Assembly: GCA_024103385.1 (NCBI GenBank)
Contig: JAGFIT010000009.1
Coordinates: 62,001 to 126,000 of the forward strand
Length of the DNA: 64,000 nucleotides
Origin: Vicingus serpentipes
GTDB lineage: Bacteria > Bacteroidota > Bacteroidia > Flavobacteriales_E > Vicingaceae
Direction of reading: 5' to 3'
The notes under the pieces are model-generated. The model saw nothing but the letters and a program-made list of their open reading frames with translations. It had not been told where the DNA came from and did not search any database. A program made the position numbers and the translations under genes. Shown piece after piece: positions 28,530-38,869 of this stretch (position 1 is the first letter of the stretch; each line of letters opens with the position of its first letter).

Positions 28530-31500
28530 TTAAAAATTAAGTTGTACTCCTAATCTAATCCTTCGTGGTAAGGCATAATTAAATGGATTAGCCATTTTAG
28601 CAGCGTATAAATCTTGATAAGACTGTTGATCTTGCTGTTGAGAGATCGTTTGCTGACCAAGAGGGCTTGCTAAAAATCCATCATCATCTGCATTACCTGT
28701 AGCACTATACACTCCTAATATATTCTTCGCATTCAACACGTTTAATACTTGAATATAAATGTTTAAAGAAGCTTCTTTTCTATCCTCTCCTTCTCCTTTC
28801 CCCCATTTAAGATTAATCGTTCTATCCAGCTTAGCATCCACCGTTGTTGACCAACTCAATCGTGAAGCATTGAATTGACCTTTTATATTTGATGTTCCTA
28901 CTGTTGAAAATAACACTCCTCCTCCGTTTGGCCCAGAACTTCTCGTATATGGAGTTCCTGAACCTGCTCTATAGATAATATTTAATCCTGTATTTTGCAA
29001 AATATTTTTGCCAAACAAAACTGGCCCCGTATAATTTTTCCCTTCACCGTAACGGTAATCACCTGTTAAAACAAATGCATGTCTTTGATCATAGCTCAAA
29101 GGTATTAATGTTCTTAAATTACCATAACCGGAAGCAACTAAAGCACTTGAAGTTGATGAATTAGACCCTGTTCCATCTGCAAATTGTAAGGTATAACTTG
29201 CTCTCAAGGATACGTTTCCTTTTCTCCTTAAATCAAAACTAAACGTCATCCCTTTTACGGTACCAAAATCTCTATTCCCATAAGTGTAGTAATTGCCTGG
29301 ATAAGCTCCAACTACCTGCATAAACTGAATCTGGTCTCTCATTTCTCTATAAAAAGCAGCAATTTTTAGAACAGAATAATTACTTAATTTTTGTTGAAAC
29401 CCTAATTCATAATCAATGGTTTGTTCTGATTTTAAATCTGGATTATTAAAAGGGGTATTAACCGTTCCTGGACGATATCCTCCCTGCCCAAAATTCAAAT
29501 AACTTATTAAATCCATTCTATTTCCTCCAGATGGTCTTTGTGTTAACACATCATAATGCGCAAAAAACAAAGCTTCATCAGAAATAGGGAAAGAAAAAGC
29601 AATACGAGGAGAAATGTTCACTTGTGGTTCAAAATCTTTAAACGATTCTCCATCTAAATGTTCAAAGGCACTCTTCTTTTTTGTATCTACCAACCAAGGC
29701 TGAGGAATCCCTGAAGAACTTAAAACGGCAGGATTAGATATTTCCTCCCCTTTAGCATTGTACCAAGTGTCTCCATCACGGTATCCTACTACATCATTTA
29801 CTGTAGGTTGTGCTGCATCGGTAACATAAACAACAAAATCATCTCCAATATTAGAAGGCTTTTGAGCTATAGGGTTATCCAACTCTACCTCTCCAACTGT
29901 TTTAACGGGAAACAAAGAGTACTGATCTTTTAGCACAGATTGATTAGCATCATATCTATCAATACGAACCCCCACATTAAATATTAAATCATCAAAAGCA
30001 AATTTATCCTGGATGTAACCTGCCACATATATTGGTCTAAAAGAAGGGTTCTCTCTTGTGTAGTTCCCATTTTCATCCTTTTTGTTAAAAAAATCATCTA
30101 CACTTGGATTCCCTGATAATTTTTTACCTGTATGGTCATAGCCGTAATAACTAATAGGATTTGACCCACTTGTAAATAATTCATCTGGGGTGAACATTCC
30201 AATGTTCCACACATCTGGTCCGTAAGAATCAAAATCAATAAAATTTAAACCTTGTTCATCCATTCCTAATGATTTACGCAAATTTTTATCGAATTGTTTA
30301 TGAGTAGTTGCATCATAATATTGAGATAATGTAAAAGCAGAATAAGAATCAATGTAACCTAATTCCTCCGTATAAGAGCCTTCTTCATAACTCAATTGTT
30401 GTATTTGAGCATTAACCAAATTCCTACCTACTCTCCATAGCCCTACTGGTGCTAATGAATAAAATCGGTCATTTCTTTGCTCATATTGAAAACCTATTTT
30501 AATTGCATGATTCTTAACATCAGCACTACCATTAGCAGAAATTCTAAATTGAGCATTATTTCCGTAAGAATAATTATTAGACTGCACCCCCATTGGAGTA
30601 AACATACTATATACACTTATGGGTGAACTTGTTGCCCCGTTTAAGATTCCCCCACCTCCTTCAAAATTAGTAGGACTATCCCAAAACCCAGTAGGAGTAT
30701 TTGCATAAAAGTCATAATAATTCTTATTATAGTTAGCTAAAACAGGATTTAAATCTCCTGGTTCGAATGTATAGGATACAGATAGTGGTTGAGTAAAGTA
30801 CCCTGTGATGAATACAGGATCTCCATTTACATCTCTCAACGTATCATCTACCTCTCCATGTTTATTAGGGTCTTGCACATAATGCGTTTCTACAGTGCTC
30901 CCTATTGGATTCATTATTGTTGATGTGAATTTTCCTACATATCCGTAATGAGACAATTGGTCTTTGTGTTCTCTATCTTGTGTTTTAGAGTTATAATTTT
31001 CAATATCTGCTTGAAATGATATAAATGCATTACTGATTAAGGAAGCATCCTCTCCTTCTTCTGATGTAGAGTTCGCAAAACGTTGAGTAAAGCGAGCATA
31101 AACACGGTATGTCCTATCAATTGATTGTGAATTGTTTTGAAAGTTCAATAACGAAAAATTTCTTGAATAGTTATTCCCATCTCTGTAATCAAAAGAACCT
31201 CCCACAGTAACATTAGTGGTTTTAGAAGTGGTAATGTCTATTTTCCCAGCTAAATTTAATGATTTACGAGATACGTTTAATCTAAACGGGGTTTTCTCTA
31301 AATCAGTTGAACGAAGAAAATTAGCCGCATTAGAAACTCCACCAACTTCACTAGAAACAACGTACGGATTAGCATTTAACTCCTCCATTACCTCATCTTT
31401 TACTTTGTAATCTCCTATAATAGATGGTCTAGGATCCACCTCGTGTTTCGCTTCACCCGATAAAAAGAAGCCCATTATAGCATCCTTTTTATTTCCTAAA

Positions 31501-32330
31501 GAATCTTTTTTGGTTAGAATAGGACCTGAAACGCTACCTGCTAATAAATTAAATCCAAATTTGTCTAATCCTACCACCTCTTTCCCAGATTTAAAACCCG
31601 AAGTTAGGTACTCAATTTCTCCAAACCATTCCTTAGAAGCTCCTCTAGTAGTAATATTTACAACTCCCCCTGTAGCATCTCCGTATTCAGCTGGAATACC
31701 ACCTGTAATAACGGCTACCTGCTCAATCGCAGAATTAGGTAAATTCTGTGTTCCTCTTACTCTTACTCCATCAATATAAGTAATGTTTGAACTACTTCTC
31801 GCCCCCCTAATATTTAAACCTGTCCCACCATCATCTTGGGAATATACCCCTCCAACTGTTTGAGCAATAGATGCTGCTGAACGCCCCGGCATTTTTGCAA
31901 TGTCTTCTCTGGTAATTGTTCCACCCGATGAGGTTTGATCCTTATCAATAAGCGGAACCTCGTATGCTATCACTTCAAACTCATCTAAATCTACTCCTGC
32001 TCCTTGAGAAGCCTTAATGTCTGGAACGAAAGTTATTTTCCCCCCATTCACCGCAATATTATCCACTTTTATGGGCTGATATCCCACGTACGTAGCTTGC
32101 AAGGTATATTGACCTGGAGGCAATGCTGGAATAGTATATTTACCATCAAAATCAGTCATTGTTCCAGCAATCTGAGAACCGCCCTTTAAGACAACAATAT
32201 TGGCAAAAGGTAAAGGTTCACCATTTGCTTTATCAACCATTTTCCCTTTAATGGTTCCTTGCCCAACTTGAGCAATGGTTATTGATACTGTAAAAAATAC
32301 AGTGAGTAAAACAGCTAATTTTTTTAACAT
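28530..32330 (-). CDS. TonB-dependent receptor with carboxypeptidase-regulatory-like domain
   Basis: A 1266-residue outer-membrane receptor. A signal peptide (1-20) is followed by a carboxypeptidase-regulatory-like domain (about 24-105, with GKMVDKANGEPLPFANIVV), a plug (about 130-240, NIRGARSSSNITYIDGV) and a 22-strand barrel ending with a C-terminal Phe. Such SusC-like or FecA-like receptors import large nutrients or shuttle ligands using TonB energy. No SusD partner gene is adjacent; the partner here is the giant T9SS protein, 30 bases downstream, so the system may differ from glycan uptake. The start of transcription lies in the 32.3-32.7 kb gap. Confidence 0.9.
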   Translation of the reverse strand: MLKKLAVLLTVFFTVSITIAQVGQGTIKGKMVDKANGEPLPFANIVVLKGGSQIAGTMTDFDGKYTIPALPPGQYTLQATYVGYQPIKVDNIAVNGGKITFVPDIKASQGAGVDLDEFEVIAYEVPLIDKDQTSSGGTITREDIAKMPGRSAASIAQTVGGVYSQDDGGTGLNIRGARSSSNITYIDGVRVRGTQNLPNSAIEQVAVITGGIPAEYGDATGGVVNITTRGASKEWFGEIEYLTSGFKSGKEVVGLDKFGFNLLAGSVSGPILTKKDSLGNKKDAIMGFFLSGEAKHEVDPRPSIIGDYKVKDEVMEELNANPYVVSSEVGGVSNAANFLRSTDLEKTPFRLNVSRKSLNLAGKIDITTSKTTNVTVGGSFDYRDGNNYSRNFSLLNFQNNSQSIDRTYRVYARFTQRFANSTSEEGEDASLISNAFISFQADIENYNSKTQDREHKDQLSHYGYVGKFTSTIMNPIGSTVETHYVQDPNKHGEVDDTLRDVNGDPVFITGYFTQPLSVSYTFEPGDLNPVLANYNKNYYDFYANTPTGFWDSPTNFEGGGGILNGATSSPISVYSMFTPMGVQSNNYSYGNNAQFRISANGSADVKNHAIKIGFQYEQRNDRFYSLAPVGLWRVGRNLVNAQIQQLSYEEGSYTEELGYIDSYSAFTLSQYYDATTHKQFDKNLRKSLGMDEQGLNFIDFDSYGPDVWNIGMFTPDELFTSGSNPISYYGYDHTGKKLSGNPSVDDFFNKKDENGNYTRENPSFRPIYVAGYIQDKFAFDDLIFNVGVRIDRYDANQSVLKDQYSLFPVKTVGEVELDNPIAQKPSNIGDDFVVYVTDAAQPTVNDVVGYRDGDTWYNAKGEEISNPAVLSSSGIPQPWLVDTKKKSAFEHLDGESFKDFEPQVNISPRIAFSFPISDEALFFAHYDVLTQRPSGGNRMDLISYLNFGQGGYRPGTVNTPFNNPDLKSEQTIDYELGFQQKLSNYSVLKIAAFYREMRDQIQFMQVVGAYPGNYYTYGNRDFGTVKGMTFSFDLRRKGNVSLRASYTLQFADGTGSNSSTSSALVASGYGNLRTLIPLSYDQRHAFVLTGDYRYGEGKNYTGPVLFGKNILQNTGLNIIYRAGSGTPYTRSSGPNGGGVLFSTVGTSNIKGQFNASRLSWSTTVDAKLDRTINLKWGKGEGEDRKEASLNIYIQVLNVLNAKNILGVYSATGNADDDGFLASPLGQQTISQQQDQQSYQDLYAAKMANPFNYALPRRIRLGVQLNF

Positions 32331-32691
32331 ATTTTAAATTTTATCTAATTCTAATAAATACTTCTAGTGCAAAATAAAGAGGCGTAAAGATATGGAATAT
32401 AATACTTGAAAACCAAATTATTTTTAAAATAAAATAACCATTAGAAATTTGAATCCTAAACTTTATCCATCTGTCTTTTTTTCATCATATTTTTTTAAAT
32501 AAACTAAGATTAATTATTGTTTTCAATTATATAAACGTAAAAAATTATAATTTAGGGGGGGGCACCTAATTGCTAATACTCAAATACCTTTTTATTAGTT
32601 TTGTTTCAAAATAACCATAGCTTTTTTATTGTAAAATGTCTTTTTCTGTTCAAAAAGTTAAATTTGCAATTAAATCATAGTTTCCAAAAAA
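32331..32691. other. 361-base divergent promoter region with a G8 tract
   Basis: This gap separates the minus-strand TonB receptor from the plus-strand lpxK gene. It is very A+T rich and has no recognisable gene. It contains a run of eight G (32555-32562) in an otherwise AT-rich stretch. A TAAATTTG box (32659-32666) lies before lpxK. No TAnnTTTG box was found for the TonB gene. Confidence 0.6.
32659..32666 (+). promoter_or_regulatory. -7 box for lpxK
   Basis: TAAATTTG matches TAnnTTTG, 25 bases before the TTG start of lpxK. No -33 TTG was found at the standard distance; the nearest, at 32629-32631, is 27 bases away. Confidence 0.35.
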
Positions 32692-33765
32692 TTGAAAAAA
32701 TTATCACATAGCTTATTACTTCCTTTTTCTTTAGTTTATGGAACAATTCTATGCCTAAGAAACAAACTCTATGACATTGGTATTATTCATACAACAGCGT
32801 TTGATTTTCCCGTAATTGTTGTAGGCAACTTAAATTTAGGGGGGGTGGGAAAAACACCTCATGTGGAGTACCTCATTCGTCTTCTAAAAAATAATTTTAA
32901 AGTGGCTACACTCAGTAGGGGCTATAAAAGAAAAACCATTGGCTTTCTTCTTTCTGATTCAAATTCTACAGCCAACGATATTGGCGATGAACCTTTACAA
33001 TACAAAAAGAAGTTTAATACTATTCCTGTTGCTGTAGATGAAAAAAGGGCTAGAGGTATCCAACTCTTAAAAGAAAAGCATCCTGAATTAAACATTATAA
33101 TTCTTGATGATGCATACCAACACCGAGCTGTAAAAGCTGGGATAAATATATTAATAACAGACTACAACAATCTTTATGTTAATGACCTTGTTTTACCTGC
33201 AGGAAGATTAAGAGAATGGCAAAGTGGAAGCAATAGAGCAGACATTATTATCGTTTCTAAATCACCTAGTAATTTGAGTTTAGCCGAAAGAACAAAAACC
33301 ATCAAAAGTTTGAATCCTAAGCCTCATCAGTCCGTTTATTTTTCTTACTTAAAATATGGTCCATTTTCAGCAGGAAATACAATCGCTAAAGAATTAAATA
33401 CCCCTCTAAATAATAACACATCTATCTTGTTAATTACAGGAATTGCCAACCCCCAACCCTTACTTATTTATTTGAAAACTCATTTTAAAACTATTCAACA
33501 TATTCCTTATAAAGACCATCATGAATTTATCCAAAACGATATTACTCATATTAAAAATGAATTTCGTCAATTAAACGGTAATAAAATTATAGTTACTACC
33601 GAAAAAGATTTAATGCGATTATCTTTACCCCAAATTTTAATTGCTTTTGAGGGAATTCCTCTTTTTTATCTTCCTATTGAAGTCGATTTTCATGGAGATG
33701 ATAAAGAGAATTTTGACAAACAGATTATGCAATATGTTACCAAAAAAACTTCAATAATAAATTAG
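32692..33765 (+). CDS. lpxK: Tetraacyldisaccharide 4'-kinase
   Basis: Phosphorylates the 4' position of the lipid A disaccharide at the inner membrane. The 357-residue protein starts at TTG (32692). An N-terminal hydrophobic helix is followed by the Walker A GNLNLGGVGKTP (about 46-57), the LSRGYKRKT segment, and GDEPLQYKKKF and LDDAYQHRAVK, all typical for LpxK. The Walker A region is encoded by a seven-G run (32839-32845). The TlpA-like gene follows after four bases, so they are probably one operon. lpxH lies 4.3 kb away. Confidence 0.95.
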   Translation: MKKLSHSLLLPFSLVYGTILCLRNKLYDIGIIHTTAFDFPVIVVGNLNLGGVGKTPHVEYLIRLLKNNFKVATLSRGYKRKTIGFLLSDSNSTANDIGDEPLQYKKKFNTIPVAVDEKRARGIQLLKEKHPELNIIILDDAYQHRAVKAGINILITDYNNLYVNDLVLPAGRLREWQSGSNRADIIIVSKSPSNLSLAERTKTIKSLNPKPHQSVYFSYLKYGPFSAGNTIAKELNTPLNNNTSILLITGIANPQPLLIYLKTHFKTIQHIPYKDHHEFIQNDITHIKNEFRQLNGNKIIVTTEKDLMRLSLPQILIAFEGIPLFYLPIEVDFHGDDKENFDKQIMQYVTKKTSIIN

Positions 33766-33769
33766 TTTC

Positions 33770-34891
33770 ATGAAAAATACTATCCTAACCTTATGCATAA
33801 GTAGCTTCTTAATTGCGTGTAGTAATGACAAACAACCCGAGAACATTTCCATCTCAGGAAATATTGTTAACCTACCCGAAGGCAGTGTACTTTATTTGGA
33901 TTATTTACATCCTAAACAAATTGTCACCAAAGACTCCACCACTATTAATGAAAATGGAAACTATTATTTCCAACAACCTATCGAAGAGCATGGTTTTTAC
34001 CGATTAAGAATTAACAACCAAAATTTTATTAACCTAGTACTAGATAAAAATGAACAACCCATAATTAATGGAGATGGGAATAACATTATGGATACCTACT
34101 CTATTAGTGGATCATTAGAGTCTAACCGCCTGAAAGATTTTAATATTGCCTACAAAAAAAATGCTTTACTTCAAGATTCTTTAAAACGTTTTTATGATGC
34201 CAACAGAGGTGACCGATCAGTATTTGATCAGGTACAAATAGCTTCATTTACTTCATCCAATCAAACCAACGAATATTTTATCCAGTTAATTAAAGACAAC
34301 CCCGCTTCTTTAGTAAGTATGGCAATTGTTGAGCAATTTGATCCTAAAACCTATGGCGAATTATTCACTTTAGTTGATGAAGCTTTATTTGAAAAAATGC
34401 CTAACTCTATTTATTACCAAAGATTTCATGAAAAAGTGGCAAATATTATTAACCTTAAGGAAGGTGATGTTGCCCCCGATTTTACACTCAACGATTTATC
34501 AGGAAATCCTATTTCTCTATCTTCTTTAAAAGGAAAAGTAGTGTTACTCGATTTTTGGGCTTCATGGTGCAGACCATGCAGAATAGAAAACCCCAACTTA
34601 GTTAAAGCCTACAACAAATACCATTCAAAAGGTTTTGAAGTGTTAAGTGTTTCTTTAGATGGAATGCCTCAACAACAAAACCCTAAAGAAGATTGGCTAA
34701 ATGCCATCAAAAAAGATGGTTTAGTATGGAATACCCACATTAGTGATTTAAAAGGTTGGGAATCTGAAGCTGTTGGTATTTATGGTGTTGAAAGCATTCC
34801 CTTTACCTTGTTAATTGATAAAGAAGGAATAATACTTGGAAAAAACTTACGAGGACCTCAATTAGAAAATAAATTGAATGAAATTTTTTAA
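33770..34891 (+). CDS. TlpA-like thioredoxin-fold lipoprotein
   Basis: A 373-residue periplasmic redox protein. Its lipoprotein signal ends IACSNDK (Cys17). An N-terminal domain (about 25-120) of DUF4369 type precedes a helical linker and a C-terminal AhpC/TSA-TlpA thioredoxin domain (about 235-373) with the active site WASWCRPCR. Bacteroidota use such proteins in cytochrome-c maturation or periplasmic thiol reduction; the precise partner is unknown. The CxxC is intact. It starts four bases after lpxK and its end overlaps the M1 peptidase start by 14 bases. Confidence 0.9.
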   Translation: MKNTILTLCISSFLIACSNDKQPENISISGNIVNLPEGSVLYLDYLHPKQIVTKDSTTINENGNYYFQQPIEEHGFYRLRINNQNFINLVLDKNEQPIINGDGNNIMDTYSISGSLESNRLKDFNIAYKKNALLQDSLKRFYDANRGDRSVFDQVQIASFTSSNQTNEYFIQLIKDNPASLVSMAIVEQFDPKTYGELFTLVDEALFEKMPNSIYYQRFHEKVANIINLKEGDVAPDFTLNDLSGNPISLSSLKGKVVLLDFWASWCRPCRIENPNLVKAYNKYHSKGFEVLSVSLDGMPQQQNPKEDWLNAIKKDGLVWNTHISDLKGWESEAVGIYGVESIPFTLLIDKEGIILGKNLRGPQLENKLNEIF

Positions 34892-37800
34892 CCCTGCCTT
34901 GAAAAATTTCCTCCTCATATCTCCTTTTTTCTTTTTAACCCTTTCTGCTTTAGCGCAGACAAGTACGACTTACTTTCAACAAGTAGTTAATTACGAAATT
35001 CATGTTACGTTAGATGACAAAAACCATCAATTAACAGCAACCGAAACTATTGAATACAAAAACAATTCCCCCCACCCTATTGATTCCATTTTTATACACC
35101 TATGGCCCAACGCTTATAAAAAGTATAACACTGCTTTAGCGCAACAAAAAGTGGAAAATAAAGAAACCAACCTGTATTATGCTCCAGATCATCAGCTAGG
35201 TTATATTGATGGATTGGATTTTAAAGTCAATGATAAATCTATCCAATGGAAATTTGGTGCTGAACATGAAGACATCTGTATTGTTTATCTACCTCAACAA
35301 TTACAACCAGGAGAATCTACAAAAATATTCACCCCTTTCAATGTAAAATTGCCTTTGGGTATTTTCTCTAGATTAGGACATATACATCAATCCTATCAAA
35401 TAACACAATGGTACCCTAAGCCTGCTGTATTCGATAAAGACGGTTGGCATCCTATGCCTTATTTAGATCAAGGAGAATTTTATTCTGAATACGGAAGTTT
35501 TGATGTATTTATTACACTGCCCGACAACTATGTTGTTGGAGCTACTGGTGATTTAATTGATGGTGAAAAGGAAATTGAATGGTTGAATCAAAAAGCAATA
35601 AAAACAGCTGCAATTAATAATTTTGATTATGACATGAGTTTTCCTGTTTCTTCTGAAAACACCAAAACCCTACATTACCACCAAGAAAATGTACACGACT
35701 TTGCTTGGTTTGCAGATAAACGATACCATGTACTAAAAGGAGAAGTTGAGCTTCCTCACTCCAAAAGAAAAGTAACCACCTGGGCTATGTTCACCAACAA
35801 TGAAGCTAATTTATGGAAAAATAGCATTGAGTATTTGAATGATGCTACTTATTATTATTCATCGTGGAATGGTGATTATCCATACAACCAAGTAACTGCT
35901 GTGGATGGTGCTTTAAGTGCTGGAGGAGGAATGGAATATCCTAATGTGACTGTAATTGGCGAATCGGGGAATGCTTTTAGACTAGAGACCGTAATTATGC
36001 ATGAAGTAGGTCACAATTGGTTTTATGGTATTTTAGGCTCTAACGAGCGAGACCATCCTTGGATGGATGAAGGGCTGAACTCTATGAATGAAAATCGTTA
36101 CATCGAAACCAAATACCCTTCAAGAAGATTGTTAGGCGATTCATCAGATATTGAAAACAGCCCTTTGACTTGGTTTGACATTACTCATTACAAACACAAA
36201 GCATCTTATGAATTAATGTATTTAATGAATGCTCGAAAGAACTTAGATCAACCTATTGAAGAAAAGGCTGCCAATTATACTTCTTTTAATTATGGAGCAA
36301 TCGTTTACTCTAAAACGGCTCTAGTTTTTGATTATTTAATGGCTTATTTAGGTGAGGAAGTTTATGATAAATGTATGCAACGCTATTTTAACGAATGGAA
36401 ATTTAAGCACCCTCAACCCGAAGATCTTCGCAAAGTTTTTGAAGAAGAAACAGCTAAAGATTTAAGTTGGTTTTTTGATGATTTAATTAAAACCACTAAA
36501 AAAATTGACTATAAAATAGTTAAAGCAAAAAACGAAGAAAACAACACCCTTCTAAAAATAAGTAATAAAGGAGGTATTGCTTCCCCTTTCTCCATTTCAG
36601 GAATAAAAGACAAAAAAATCATCACTACACAATGGTATGAACCAATTGCTAATAAAGATTACATTAATTTTCCTAAAGGAGATTTTGATAGTTATAAAAT
36701 AGATGCTCAATTGGATATTCCTGAAATAAAAAGAAGCAACAATACACTAAAAACAAAAGGATTATTCAAAACTATGGAACCACTTCGGCTACAATGGGCA
36801 GGAAGTATTGAAAACCCTGAAAAAACCCAACTATTTTATACGCCAATAGCAGGGTGGAACAACAACGATAAATTTATGTTTGGGATGGCATTGTACAATA
36901 CTGTTTTACCTACCAAGAAGTTAGAATATGTGGTAGCTCCCCTATACTCTATAAGCTCTGAAAACACCAATGGATATGTAAGTGCATATTACCATATATT
37001 ACCAACTACTACTTTTCAAGATATTAAAATTGGAACCATGGCTTCTTCTTTTACTTACCTCAACTACAACCCTCAACCACTAGAATACTATAAAATAGCT
37101 CCTTCCATTTCTTTTGACATTAAGAAAAAAAGAGCTAGACAATTCCATTCATTTAATGTATCATTTACCAACTTCAATATTTTTGAAGAGAAAGCCAATT
37201 ACTACAGAAATGGTTTAGGAGAATATGATTACAAAATTGAATTGGAAAAATTCTACATCAATAGTTTAAAATTAAGTATAACTAATAAACAACCTATTAA
37301 TCCTTTTGATGCAAAAATTGAACTGCAACAAGCTAATCATTTTATAAAGATGAACCTACTTACCAACTATCGATTTTCTTATAAAAAAGAAAAAACAGGT
37401 TTTGATATTCGCTTTTTTGCTGGAAAATTCCTCAGCAATAACGACTTAATAAATACCCGAAAATTTAACTACAACTTAAGTGGTGGTGAAGCGTCTGATT
37501 ATTTATACAACGAAATATTTTTAGGAAGAAACTCCATTGACGGTGTGTTAAATCAGCAATTTGCTGTTACCGATGGAGGTTTTAAAAATTTAGCCACTCC
37601 AGAAGCCGATGGAAGATTTATTACTGCTAACAATTGGATAACTGCTCTTAATTTAAAGAGCAATGTATTTTCTAAAAATTTGAGCATTTACGCTGATTTT
37701 GGTTTAGTTGGTGAAAAAATAAATAACGCTAGTAGAACTTCTGACTTAGCTTATGATTTTGGTATAGCACTAAATATAATACCTAACATATTTGAAGTAT

Positions 37801-37919
37801 ATTTCCCTGTAAAGATGTCTAGCAATCTTAACCAATTGAACTACGGAGAAAAAATAAGATTTACATTGAATATCAACACTTTAAATCCATTTAAGATGAT
37901 TAGGGAGTTTGAGTTATGA
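34878..37919 (+). CDS. M1-family metallopeptidase, exported
   Basis: A 1013-residue gluzincin aminopeptidase. A signal peptide (about 1-27, ending ALAQT) is followed by an N-terminal beta domain, the GGGMEYPNV exopeptidase motif and the zinc site HEVGHNW (about 374-380) with MDEGLNS 18 residues later. A long C-terminal extension of about 400 beta-rich residues resembles an outer-membrane or periplasmic domain, and the protein ends in FEL. The catalytic parts look complete. Members trim N-terminal residues from peptides; the extension may tether it to the envelope. It overlaps the TlpA-like gene. Confidence 0.9.
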   Translation: MKFFNPALKNFLLISPFFFLTLSALAQTSTTYFQQVVNYEIHVTLDDKNHQLTATETIEYKNNSPHPIDSIFIHLWPNAYKKYNTALAQQKVENKETNLYYAPDHQLGYIDGLDFKVNDKSIQWKFGAEHEDICIVYLPQQLQPGESTKIFTPFNVKLPLGIFSRLGHIHQSYQITQWYPKPAVFDKDGWHPMPYLDQGEFYSEYGSFDVFITLPDNYVVGATGDLIDGEKEIEWLNQKAIKTAAINNFDYDMSFPVSSENTKTLHYHQENVHDFAWFADKRYHVLKGEVELPHSKRKVTTWAMFTNNEANLWKNSIEYLNDATYYYSSWNGDYPYNQVTAVDGALSAGGGMEYPNVTVIGESGNAFRLETVIMHEVGHNWFYGILGSNERDHPWMDEGLNSMNENRYIETKYPSRRLLGDSSDIENSPLTWFDITHYKHKASYELMYLMNARKNLDQPIEEKAANYTSFNYGAIVYSKTALVFDYLMAYLGEEVYDKCMQRYFNEWKFKHPQPEDLRKVFEEETAKDLSWFFDDLIKTTKKIDYKIVKAKNEENNTLLKISNKGGIASPFSISGIKDKKIITTQWYEPIANKDYINFPKGDFDSYKIDAQLDIPEIKRSNNTLKTKGLFKTMEPLRLQWAGSIENPEKTQLFYTPIAGWNNNDKFMFGMALYNTVLPTKKLEYVVAPLYSISSENTNGYVSAYYHILPTTTFQDIKIGTMASSFTYLNYNPQPLEYYKIAPSISFDIKKKRARQFHSFNVSFTNFNIFEEKANYYRNGLGEYDYKIELEKFYINSLKLSITNKQPINPFDAKIELQQANHFIKMNLLTNYRFSYKKEKTGFDIRFFAGKFLSNNDLINTRKFNYNLSGGEASDYLYNEIFLGRNSIDGVLNQQFAVTDGGFKNLATPEADGRFITANNWITALNLKSNVFSKNLSIYADFGLVGEKINNASRTSDLAYDFGIALNIIPNIFEVYFPVKMSSNLNQLNYGEKIRFTLNINTLNPFKMIREFEL

Positions 37920-37931
37920 AAAGGGGATTGA

Positions 37932-38084
37932 GTGAATGCTAGAATGATTGAATGCTAAAATGAATCTAACCAAATAATTTGAAGTATCTTTGAAATTGAA
38001 CTATCTTTCTGAAAATAATTACAAAATGTTTCCAAAACAGATTTATAATAAACTCCAACATTCAATCATTCTCTCATTCATTCA
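37932..38084. repeat. Inverted repeat pair around an intergenic stretch
   Basis: AGAATGATTGAATG (37941-37954) is the exact reverse complement of CATTCAATCATTCT (38059-38072), and both have an adjoining AGTGAATG copy. The arms are about 100 bases apart in the M1-peptidase/lpxH gap. It resembles short dispersed Bacteroidota repeats. A TATCTTTG match at 37985-37992 lies inside but without a standard -33. Confidence 0.6.
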
Positions 38085-38096
38085 CTTAATAACTAA

Positions 38097-38855
38097 ATGA
38101 CCTCATCACTTCATAAAAAAATATACTTCGCTTCCGACTTTCACTTAGGCGCTCCTAATGAAAAAGAAAGTAATATCCGAGAAAAACTACTCGTAAAATG
38201 GTTAGGTGAAATTAAATCAGATGCACAAGAAATTTATTTGGTTGGAGATATCTTCGATTTTTGGTTTGAATACAAACATGCCATCCCAAAAGGATTTGTA
38301 AGGTTACAGGGAAAAATTGCAGAAATTACTGATAGTGGCATTCCTGTACATGTATTTACGGGCAACCATGATATGTGGATTTTTGATTATTTACCCAAAG
38401 AATTAGGAATTAACCTTTACCGAAAGCCTATAAGAAAAGAATACAACGGAAAGCAATTTTTGATTGGTCATGGAGATGGATTAGGACCTGGAGATACCCA
38501 ATATAAAATGTTAAAAGCTGTTTTTGCCAGTAAAATTTGTCAATGGGCATTTGCCAGAATACACCCTAACCTAGGATTAGCAATTGCTTTTGCTTGGAGT
38601 AGAAGTAGTCGAAGAAGCAGTATAGGGTATGATGAAGTATTTCATGGGGAAGACAAAGAATTGCTGGTGATCTATTGTAAAGAATACCTCAAAAAAAATC
38701 CCAATATTGATTATTTTGTATTTGGTCACCGACATTTACCATTAAATATAAAAATAGGTGAAAATACCACTTACATCAACTTAGGAGAATGGATCAAACA
38801 CAATACTTATGCTGTTTTTGATGGAGAGAAGATGGAGATGAAGGAGTACAAATAG
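38097..38855 (+). CDS. lpxH: UDP-2,3-diacylglucosamine diphosphatase
   Basis: A 252-residue calcineurin-like phosphoesterase that cleaves UDP-2,3-diacylglucosamine to lipid X in lipid A synthesis. Metal-binding motifs are SDFHLG (about 13-18), GDIFDFW (about 50-56), GNHDMW (about 93-98), GHGDG and GHRHLP. The pattern and length fit LpxH/LpxH2. It lies downstream of lpxK and an M1 peptidase and is separated from them by an inverted-repeat gap of 177 bases. Regulation is not visible. Confidence 0.93.
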   Translation: MTSSLHKKIYFASDFHLGAPNEKESNIREKLLVKWLGEIKSDAQEIYLVGDIFDFWFEYKHAIPKGFVRLQGKIAEITDSGIPVHVFTGNHDMWIFDYLPKELGINLYRKPIRKEYNGKQFLIGHGDGLGPGDTQYKMLKAVFASKICQWAFARIHPNLGLAIAFAWSRSSRRSSIGYDEVFHGEDKELLVIYCKEYLKKNPNIDYFVFGHRHLPLNIKIGENTTYINLGEWIKHNTYAVFDGEKMEMKEYK

Positions 38856-38869
38856 TTAATTAACACAAA

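Noticed and set aside
28096-28533. A 145-residue plus-strand frame antisense to the giant surface protein
   Set aside because: It is an antisense shadow of a clear coding sequence and shows no family features.
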